A program made the translations under genes and the position numbers. A model generated the notes under the pieces. The model was not told where the DNA came from. It saw only the letters and a program-made list of their open reading frames with translations, and searched no databases. A stretch of DNA of 28,162 bases. It comes from JANMMJ01 sp031373255 (lineage in GTDB: Bacteria > Pseudomonadota > Alphaproteobacteria > Rhizobiales > Aestuariivirgaceae). The DNA is taken from positions 1 to 28,162 of the forward strand of contig JANMMJ010000192.1 of the NCBI GenBank assembly GCA_031373255.1. Reading direction: 5' to 3'. Shown here in pieces: positions 22,968 to 28,162 of the stretch (positions are counted from its first letter, which is position 1; each line of letters begins with the position of its first letter).

Positions 22968-23300
22968 ATGATGGATCACAAGCTCGAAGTCCTCGCCGAA
23001 CTCGCCGATACGGTGGCGGCGCGGCGCAACACATCGCCCGAGATTTCCTATACCGCCAAATTGCTGTCACAGGGCATCGCCAAGTGCGCCAAGAAAGTGG
23101 GAGAGGAAGCTGTCGAAACGGCGCTTGCCGCCGTCAAAGGCGACAAGAACCATCTCAAGCTCGAAGCGGCGGACCTGTTCTATCATCTCATTGTGCTATT
23201 GCAGGCCTCGGACCTGCCGCTCGCTGATGTAATGGGCGAACTGGAAAAACGTGTCGGGACCAGCGGCATCGCTGAAAAGCAGGCACGCAAGCAGGTTTAA
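22968..23300 (+). CDS. hisE: Phosphoribosyl-ATP pyrophosphatase
   Basis: Hydrolyses PR-ATP to PR-AMP, the second step of histidine synthesis; all-alpha MazG-like fold. The 110-residue single-domain protein has the family core SYTAKLLSQG, KKVGEEAVETALAA and LEAADLFYHLIVLL, in which the acidic EE and E-x-x-D residues bind magnesium. HisI (the cyclohydrolase) is not fused and not in the window. Two adjacent ATGs (22968 and 22971) follow GGAGAG; the second has slightly better, still short, spacing. coaA follows after 4 bases, so this is the last his gene of the operon. Confidence 0.96.
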   Translation: MMDHKLEVLAELADTVAARRNTSPEISYTAKLLSQGIAKCAKKVGEEAVETALAAVKGDKNHLKLEAADLFYHLIVLLQASDLPLADVMGELEKRVGTSGIAEKQARKQV

Positions 23301-23304
23301 GCCA

Positions 23305-24255
23305 GTGGAACAGCTTGCCCGGGAAGTTTCCCCATTCCGCCGCTTTTCAAGGGAGGAGTGGGCCAAGCTCAGATCCGATACGCCGATGACACTTACCCAG
23401 GCGGATCTGGATGAATTGCGCGGCCTCAATGATCGTATCGATCTGGCGGAAGTCGAGGCAATCTATCTGCCGCTTTCAAGGCTGCTCAATCTCTATGTCG
23501 CGGCGACCCAGAAACTTTACCGCGCGACCAACCAGTTCCTCCACGCCGAAGGCCGCAAGGTTCCCTATGTGATCGGCATGGCGGGAAGTGTTGCGGTGGG
23601 CAAGAGCACCACGGCGCGTATTCTCAGGCGTCTCCTGGCACGCTGGCCCAACCATCCCAAAGTCGATCTCGTGACCACCGATGGCTTTCTGATGCCCAAC
23701 TCCATTCTGGAACGGGAAGGACTGATGAACCGCAAGGGATTTCCGGAGAGCTTCGACCTGCCCGCAATCCTCCGCTTCATGTCGGACATCAAGGCCGGGA
23801 AACCCCAGGTCGCGGCTCCGGTCTATTCGCACCTTGTGTATGACGTGGTCAAAGGCGAGCAGGTCGTGGTGGAGCAGCCCGATATTTTGATCGTCGAAGG
23901 CCTGAACGTCCTGCAGACCGGACGGCCGCCACGCGACGGACGCGGCATTCCCAATGTGTCGGACTTTTTCGATTTCTCGATCTATATCGATGCTGAAATC
24001 AACGATCTGGCGAAATGGTATGTGGACCGTTTCCTGTCGCTACGCGATGGCGCGTTCCGCGATCCCAAATCCTACTTCCATCGCTATTCCTCGCTCAGTG
24101 ACGCGGAATCGCGGGCGACGGCCCAGCGCATCTGGGAAACCATCAATCTGGTCAATCTCAGGGAAAACCTTCTGCCGACGCGCCCGCGCGCCGACCTGGT
24201 GCTGCGCAAGGGGGCCGACCATCAGGTGCACAGCGTGTTTCTGAGGAAACTCTAA
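23305..24255 (+). CDS. coaA: Type I pantothenate kinase
   Basis: Phosphorylates pantothenate to 4'-phosphopantothenate, the rate-setting step of coenzyme A synthesis. The 316 residues equal the length of E. coli CoaA. The P-loop is GSVAVGKST (94-102); further family signatures are LVTTDGFLMPNSILEREGLMN, FPESFDLPAIL, YSHLVYDVV, VEGLNVLQ and FSIYIDAE. I chose the GTG at 23305: it starts just after the hisE stop and gives the expected N-terminus EQLAREVSPFRRF, whereas the longer frame runs antisense-free inside hisE. hisE-coaA adjacency is usual in rhizobia. Its stop overlaps the stop of the opposing adenosine kinase gene by 4 bases. Confidence 0.96.
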   Translation: MEQLAREVSPFRRFSREEWAKLRSDTPMTLTQADLDELRGLNDRIDLAEVEAIYLPLSRLLNLYVAATQKLYRATNQFLHAEGRKVPYVIGMAGSVAVGKSTTARILRRLLARWPNHPKVDLVTTDGFLMPNSILEREGLMNRKGFPESFDLPAILRFMSDIKAGKPQVAAPVYSHLVYDVVKGEQVVVEQPDILIVEGLNVLQTGRPPRDGRGIPNVSDFFDFSIYIDAEINDLAKWYVDRFLSLRDGAFRDPKSYFHRYSSLSDAESRATAQRIWETINLVNLRENLLPTRPRADLVLRKGADHQVHSVFLRKL

Positions 24256-25247
24256 AGCAGGCCTTCGGACCTGGCCTGCGCCGCCAGGTTGACCTCCGGG
24301 CGCGCACCGATATGTGAAATGACTTCGGCGGCGGCGAGGCTTCCGAGCCTCGCGCATCGGGCCAGATCGAAGTGCCTGGTGAAGCCGAAAAGAAAACCGG
24401 CGGCGAACAGATCGCCCGCACCCGTCACATCGACGACCTCTAACACGGGATGGGCTTCGACGACATGTACCTCGTTGCCCTTCACCACGACACTTCCCGC
24501 AGCCGAGCGCGTCAACACGGCAATTCCGCAATCGCGCCGGATCGCCTGCATGGCACCATCGAAACTCTGGGTCAGATAGAGCGACTTGATCTCGGTCTCG
24601 TTGGCGAAGACGATGTCGATATCGTTGCGGATCAACTCAAGGAAGCTGTCGCGGTGGCGCTCGACACAAAAGGAGTCGGACAGCGTGACCGAAACCAACC
24701 GCCTCGCCTTATGAGCAGTTTTCGCCGCGCGCTTGAAGGCTTCCTTGGCTTCCGGACGATCCCAAAGATAGCCCTCCATATAGGTGATGCTGGACGCCTC
24801 GACGATAGCCGGATCGATATCGTCAACGGTCAAGTTCACGCAGGCGCCAAGATAGGTGTTCATGGTGCGCTCGCCTTCCGGCGTCACCAGGATGAAAGAC
24901 CTCGCGGTGGCCGGACCATCAGTGGCGGCGACTGAATCGAAACGTACGCCCTGGGCCCGCATGTCATGCCGGTAAATGCCGCCAAGCTGGTCGGCCTTCA
25001 CCTTGCCGAAATAAGCGGCTGTGCCGCCAAAGGAAGCGACACCTGCAACCGTGTTCCCAGCCGACCCGCCCGAGACCTCGATGGCCGGTCCCATATCGGC
25101 ATAGAGAGCTTCGGCGCGGGCTTCGTCGATCAGGTTCATCGATCCCTTCACCAGACCGTGGCGCAGGACGAAGCTGTCTTCAACCCGCGAAATCACGTCA
25201 ACGATGGCGTTGCCGATCCCCAGAACGTCAATGGTAGCGTTGGCCAT
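24252..25247 (-). CDS. PfkB-family kinase, probably adenosine kinase
   Basis: Ribokinase/PfkB-fold sugar or nucleoside kinase. The 331 residues include the N-terminal substrate-lid part DVLGIGNAIVDVISRVEDSF, the GGSAGNTVAGVASFGG signature (PfkB motif 1), YFGKVKADQLG, MNTYLGAC, and the catalytic anion-hole motif DVTGAGDLFAAGF with GAGD at about 276-279 (PfkB motif 2). The pattern matches alphaproteobacterial proteins annotated as adenosine kinase, which would salvage adenosine to AMP. Ribose or other nucleosides cannot be excluded by sequence. The ATG at 25247 has AGGGAAG upstream. It is a single leftward gene between coaA (overlapping 4 bases) and the divergent EI24 gene (83-base gap). Confidence 0.85.
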   Translation of the reverse strand: MANATIDVLGIGNAIVDVISRVEDSFVLRHGLVKGSMNLIDEARAEALYADMGPAIEVSGGSAGNTVAGVASFGGTAAYFGKVKADQLGGIYRHDMRAQGVRFDSVAATDGPATARSFILVTPEGERTMNTYLGACVNLTVDDIDPAIVEASSITYMEGYLWDRPEAKEAFKRAAKTAHKARRLVSVTLSDSFCVERHRDSFLELIRNDIDIVFANETEIKSLYLTQSFDGAMQAIRRDCGIAVLTRSAAGSVVVKGNEVHVVEAHPVLEVVDVTGAGDLFAAGFLFGFTRHFDLARCARLGSLAAAEVISHIGARPEVNLAAQARSEGLL

Positions 25248-25330
25248 GAGCTTCCCTGACCGCCAATTTGGCGGCAAGGCGTAGCCGATGCCCCTTGCCG
25301 TGACAAGCATGGATCATTACCTGTTGCGCC

Positions 25331-25993
25331 ATGATAAAAGCTGCATTCAGGGCGCTCGGCGATGTGCTTTCGCCTGAGTTCCGGACCATCCTTCTGAAGG
25401 CCGTGGGGCTGACGCTGGCGCTTTTCATCGCGGTTATTGCCGGCGCAATCGTCCTGGTGGAAACGCTCAAGCTTGTGCCCTGGGGATGGGCTGAAACCAT
25501 TATCGAAGTGGCTGCGGGCCTGGGGCTGGCCGTATTGGCATTCTTCCTGATGGCGCCTGTCACCAATCTGTTTGCCGGGCTCTACCTGGACAAGGTGGCG
25601 GGCATCGTCGAACGCCGGCATTATCCCAATGATCGGCCCGGGGACGAACTCAGCACCGGGCAGGCGATCATGACCGCACTGCAGTTTGGTATAGTTGCCC
25701 TGTTCATCAACATTGCAATTTTGCCTGCCGTATTTTTTGCAATTGGCGCTGTCATCCTAGTGCTGGCCAATGCCTATCTGATCAGCCGCGAATATTTTGT
25801 GCTGGCGGCGGCGCGCCACATGCCGATGGCCGAGGCGAGAGAATTGCGGAGGGTGAATTCGCCCAAGGTTCTGCTGGCGGGATTGATCCCGGCGCTTATG
25901 GCACTGGTTCCTTTCGTGAACCTGCTCGTGCCGCTGTTCTCGACATCTTACTTCGTGCACCTGTTCAAGAGTGTCAGGCCGTCTTCTCATTGA
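25331..25993 (+). CDS. EI24/CysZ-like integral membrane protein
   Basis: The 220-residue polytopic membrane protein resembles the EI24 domain family, whose best-known bacterial member is the sulfate transporter CysZ. Hydrophobic segments lie near residues 22-45, 55-80, 112-150 (long, probably two helices) and 175-205. The family-typical segments MAPVTNLFAGLYLDKVAGIVE and NAYLISREYFVLAA are present. No cysteine-synthesis genes are nearby, so a sulfate role is not supported by context and I give no symbol. The ATG at 25331 has no strong Shine-Dalgarno. Its 3' end overlaps the 3' end of nth by 20 bases. Confidence 0.82.
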   Translation: MIKAAFRALGDVLSPEFRTILLKAVGLTLALFIAVIAGAIVLVETLKLVPWGWAETIIEVAAGLGLAVLAFFLMAPVTNLFAGLYLDKVAGIVERRHYPNDRPGDELSTGQAIMTALQFGIVALFINIAILPAVFFAIGAVILVLANAYLISREYFVLAAARHMPMAEARELRRVNSPKVLLAGLIPALMALVPFVNLLVPLFSTSYFVHLFKSVRPSSH

Positions 25994-26624
25994 ACAGACA
26001 GATATCGCGGATCAAGCAACGCGGGCATTCGGGTTTCCTCGCCTTGCAGACATAGCGGCCGTGCAGGATGAGCCAATGATGGGCATGGAGCTTGAAGTGC
26101 GGGGGCACAATTTTTTCCAGCCTCATTTCGACTTCAAACGGATCCTTGCCGGGCGCCAGGCCGGTGCGGTTGCCAACCCGGAAAATATGGGTATCGACGG
26201 CTATCACCGGTTCGCCGAAGGCAATATTGAGCACGACATTCGCCGTCTTGCGCCCCACGCCCGGCAACTCTTCCAAGGCCTCGCGGTTTCGCGGAACCTC
26301 GCCGCCGTGCCGTTCGATCAGAAGACGGGAGAGGGCAATGACATTTCTCGCCTTGGCGCGAAACAGGCCGATGGTCTTGATGTAGTCGCGCAGCTTGTCT
26401 TCGCCCAACGCCAGCATTTTCTCGGGCGAATCGGCAACCTTGAACAGCGGTCCGGTCGCACGATTGACGCCGGTATCGGTTGCCTGAGCCGAAAGCACGA
26501 CGGCAACCAGCAGGGTGAAGGTGTTCTGCCAGTCAAGTTCGCCCCGGGGCTCGGGATCGGCTGCCGCGAAGCGCCGGAAAATCTCGTCAACCTGATCCGG
26601 TTTCAGCCGTCTTGCGTTTGCCAT
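25974..26624 (-). CDS. nth: Endonuclease III
   Basis: Bifunctional DNA glycosylase/AP lyase that excises oxidised pyrimidines. The 216-residue product has the helix-hairpin-helix LPGVGRKTANVVL with catalytic Lys126, catalytic Asp144 in AVDTHIFRV, and a C-terminal 4Fe-4S cluster motif with Cys193-x6-Cys200-x2-Cys203-x5-Cys209, all in canonical spacing. The start MANARRLKPDQ at 26624 gives the family length. It lies between two membrane-protein genes on the opposite strand: divergent from the DUF2244 gene and overlapping the EI24 gene tail by 20 bases. Confidence 0.98.
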   Translation of the reverse strand: MANARRLKPDQVDEIFRRFAAADPEPRGELDWQNTFTLLVAVVLSAQATDTGVNRATGPLFKVADSPEKMLALGEDKLRDYIKTIGLFRAKARNVIALSRLLIERHGGEVPRNREALEELPGVGRKTANVVLNIAFGEPVIAVDTHIFRVGNRTGLAPGKDPFEVEMRLEKIVPPHFKLHAHHWLILHGRYVCKARKPECPRCLIRDICLFNEKTA

Positions 26625-26664
26625 GAATACCCTGAAAATGCCGCGACAGGCTTAGGATGGTTCG

Positions 26665-27141
26665 ATGGACAGTGGCAACGGCCAAAATTTCTGTGCAGTG
26701 CTGACACCGCACCGCTCGTTGACGCGCGAAGGCTTCATCGCTGTCATGGCGCTGGTCATCGGAGTCAACCTTGCCGCCGGAACAGTGTTTACTCTGGCGG
26801 GCGCCTGGCCGGTGGCAGGCTTTGCAGGGCTCGACGTTCTCCTCGTCTGGTGGGCTTTCAAGCGAAACTTTGCCGACGGGCGGCAGGCTGAGCGGATTGA
26901 ACTCACAGCACATGAACTGGTGCTGCAGCGGATCATTGGCTCGGCGCCGCTTCAGGAAATCCGGTTTTTGAGGCACCGGTTGCGCGTCGAACTTGATGAA
27001 GACCGGGAGCGTGAACTGATTGGCGGCCTGTTCCTTCGCGCAGGCACTCAAAGGGCGGAAATCGGCAAGTTCCTATTGCAAGAGGAGCGCAAGAGTTTTG
27101 CCCTGGCTCTCCGGCAGGCGCTCATCCAGAATTCGTACTAA
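26665..27141 (+). CDS. DUF2244 family membrane protein
   Basis: Function unknown. The 158-residue product begins with a soluble stretch (FCAVLTPHRSLTREGF, a DUF2244 hallmark). Two hydrophobic segments follow at about residues 23-43 and 48-65 (AFAGLDVLLVWWAFKRNF region). The rest is a charged cytoplasmic-type domain with RIELTAHELVLQR and a C-terminal ERKSFALALRQAL. The neighbourhood next to nth is usual for this family in rhizobia. The ATG at 26665 is preceded by AGGATGG at short distance. It is divergent from nth with a 40-base gap and 52 bases upstream of the methyltransferase gene on the same strand. Confidence 0.85.
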   Translation: MDSGNGQNFCAVLTPHRSLTREGFIAVMALVIGVNLAAGTVFTLAGAWPVAGFAGLDVLLVWWAFKRNFADGRQAERIELTAHELVLQRIIGSAPLQEIRFLRHRLRVELDEDRERELIGGLFLRAGTQRAEIGKFLLQEERKSFALALRQALIQNSY

Positions 27142-27164
27142 TGGCGCAAGAAACGGGTGGTTTC

Positions 27165-27179
27165 GGCGCCGGGGGCGCC
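27165..27179. repeat. Perfect GGCGCC hairpin upstream of the methyltransferase gene
   Basis: GGCGCC (27165-27170), a GGG loop and GGCGCC (27174-27179) form a 6-pair all-GC stem. It lies 14 bases before the ATG at 27194. No T-tract follows, so an intrinsic terminator is unlikely; a regulator site or a translation-limiting hairpin is possible. It could also be chance in GC-rich DNA. Confidence 0.4.
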
Positions 27180-27193
27180 CTAACTTCGGATGC

Positions 27194-28063
27194 ATGAACA
27201 GCATGACCCCCATATCAACTCCCGACCGTGACTATGAACTGGTGAAGCGCACCCTGGCCTTCATCAATGACAACTGGCGCGACCAACCCTCACTCGAAAC
27301 CATCGCAGAAGCCGCAGGCATGAGTCCGCACCATCTGCAAAGACTGGTCACGCGCTGGGCGGGACTCAGCCCCAAGGCTTTCCTGCAGGCCGTGACGCTT
27401 GATCATGCCCGGGAATTGCTGCGCGATTCGGCGAGCATTCTCGATACGGCCTACGAGGTCGGACTCTCCGGGCCGGGCCGGCTGCATGACCTGTTTGTCA
27501 CGCATGAAGGCATGACACCCGGCGTCTACAAGTTGCGGGGAAAAGGGCTGGTCATACGCCATGGATTTCACGCCTCGCCATTCGGACGGGCCTTGGTGAT
27601 GATCACCGACCAGGGTCTTGCGGGCCTGGCCTTCGCCGATGAAGGGGAAGAAGCCAGCACAATGGCCGACATGAAGGGGCGCTGGCCCGAAGCGCAATTC
27701 GTCGAAGATCTGATGGCGACAGCGCCCTATGCGGACCGCATTTTCAAACAGGAAAACTGGCGGCCGGACCGGCCGTTGCGGGTCGTGTTCATCGGCACGG
27801 ATTTCGAGATCAGAGTGTGGGAGACGCTGCTGCGCATCCCCTTCGGCAAGGCGTCAACCTATTCCGATATTGCATCGCATCTGGGCAAGCCATCGGCAGC
27901 GCGTGCGGTTGGAACGGCGGTCGGCAAGAATCCCGTTTCGTTTGTCGTGCCCTGCCACCGCGTGTTGAGCAAATCAGGCGGGTTGTGCGGCTATCACTGG
28001 GGGCTGACCCGCAAGCAGGCAATTCTCGGCTGGGAAGCCGGCATCACATCGCAGGCGGCCTGA
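27194..28063 (+). CDS. AraC-type HTH / methylated-DNA-protein-cysteine methyltransferase fusion (Ada-like, no N-terminal sensor domain)
   Basis: Suicide repair protein that takes methyl groups from O6-methylguanine, fused to a DNA-binding domain. Of 289 residues, about 13-115 form an AraC-type double helix-turn-helix (ETIAEAAGMSPHHLQRLV, ILDTAYEVGLSGPGRLHDLF, GMTPGVYK). About 120-205 form the ribonuclease-like MGMT N-terminal part, and 206-285 the active domain with acceptor Cys254 in FVVPCHRV and the segment ARAVGTAVGKNP. E. coli Ada has in addition a zinc-bound methylphosphotriester-sensing Cys38 domain; it is absent here. The start at ATG 27194 has no Shine-Dalgarno; another ATG lies at 27203. 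The open frame extends upstream into the DUF2244 gene but is unrelated there. Confidence 0.92.
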   Translation: MNSMTPISTPDRDYELVKRTLAFINDNWRDQPSLETIAEAAGMSPHHLQRLVTRWAGLSPKAFLQAVTLDHARELLRDSASILDTAYEVGLSGPGRLHDLFVTHEGMTPGVYKLRGKGLVIRHGFHASPFGRALVMITDQGLAGLAFADEGEEASTMADMKGRWPEAQFVEDLMATAPYADRIFKQENWRPDRPLRVVFIGTDFEIRVWETLLRIPFGKASTYSDIASHLGKPSAARAVGTAVGKNPVSFVVPCHRVLSKSGGLCGYHWGLTRKQAILGWEAGITSQAA

Positions 28064-28069
28064 GCCAGT

Positions 28070-28162
28070 TCAGTCCTTCAGAATTTCAACCGCGGTTGGG
28101 CGCGAGTCGGGGCCGAGCCGGTAATAGACCGGCACGCCGGTATCAAGTTCGCGCTTGAGGAT
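28070..28162 (-). CDS. gpmA: 2,3-bisphosphoglycerate-dependent phosphoglycerate mutase, C-terminal end only
   Basis: Only the last 30 codons and the TGA are in the window; the gene continues beyond the right edge. The peptide (LDTGVPVYYRLGPDS, then PTAVEILKD) fits the C-terminal tail of rhizobial GpmA, where the pattern L-x-TGVP-x-x-Y-x-L-x-x-DS precedes an E-x-L end. The glycolytic role (interconversion of 3- and 2-phosphoglycerate) is inferred from this tail alone. The gene converges on the methyltransferase gene with a gap of 6 bases. Confidence 0.7.
   Translation of the reverse strand: MLKRELDTGVPVYYRLGPDSRPTAVEILKD

Noticed and set aside
25331..25993. Naming the EI24 gene cysZ
   Set aside because: Fold-level resemblance only; no sulfate-assimilation genes are nearby and bacterial EI24 proteins have diverse or unknown roles.
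1..28162. CRISPR arrays, tRNA or rRNA genes, insertion sequences, integration sites, toxin-antitoxin or defence genes
   Set aside because: No direct repeat series, RNA-gene signature, transposase or recombinase product was seen; nearly all bases are covered by housekeeping genes and the largest gap is about 127 bases.

Overview
The window is a gene-dense, GC-rich chromosomal segment with no sign of mobile DNA. Gene content and order point to an alphaproteobacterium, most likely of the Hyphomicrobiales (Rhizobiales). The indicators are an OlsB-type ornithine-lipid acyltransferase, a malic enzyme fused to a phosphotransacetylase domain, the order mutS-glnD-murJ-trpS, the run pyrF-trpF-trpB-trpA-accD-folC, the cluster hisB-DUF2628-hisH-hisA-(SDR)-hisF-hisE-coaA divergent from hslVU, and DUF2244/nth/EI24/adenosine kinase side by side. 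The order was assigned by recognising protein families and gene order, not by a database search.

Layout. Positions 1-7651 form a leftward operon: mutS (mismatch repair), glnD (PII uridylyltransferase, nitrogen sensing), murJ (lipid II flippase) and the 5' part of trpS. Divergent from it is maeB (malic enzyme), which meets olsB tail to tail. Divergent from olsB is a rightward run, pyrF-trpF-trpB-trpA-accD-folC (about 10936-16619), joining pyrimidine, tryptophan, fatty-acid and folate synthesis with overlaps or very short gaps. It meets the leftward group hslV-hslU-trxA (protein quality control and redox). Divergent from hslV is the histidine operon hisB to hisE followed by coaA (19003-24255). 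This operon contains two non-histidine genes: a small membrane protein (DUF2628) and a short-chain dehydrogenase between hisA and hisF. The right end holds adenosine kinase (-), an EI24/CysZ-like membrane protein (+), nth (-), a DUF2244 membrane protein (+), a helix-turn-helix/O6-methylguanine methyltransferase fusion (+) and the last 30 codons of gpmA (-).

The segment is mostly housekeeping, and I found no new defence, mobile or biosynthetic system. The points worth a second look are: an SDR gene translationally coupled inside the his operon; an AccD in which all four zinc-ribbon cysteines are replaced; convergent gene pairs that all overlap or nearly overlap at their stop codons, so no conventional terminators fit between them; several operon-first genes with no Shine-Dalgarno sequence and a -10-like hexamer 6-7 bases before the ATG (possible leaderless mRNAs); and a perfect GGCGCC hairpin just upstream of the methyltransferase gene. 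No tRNA, rRNA, CRISPR array, insertion sequence or intergenic gap above about 130 bases was seen.
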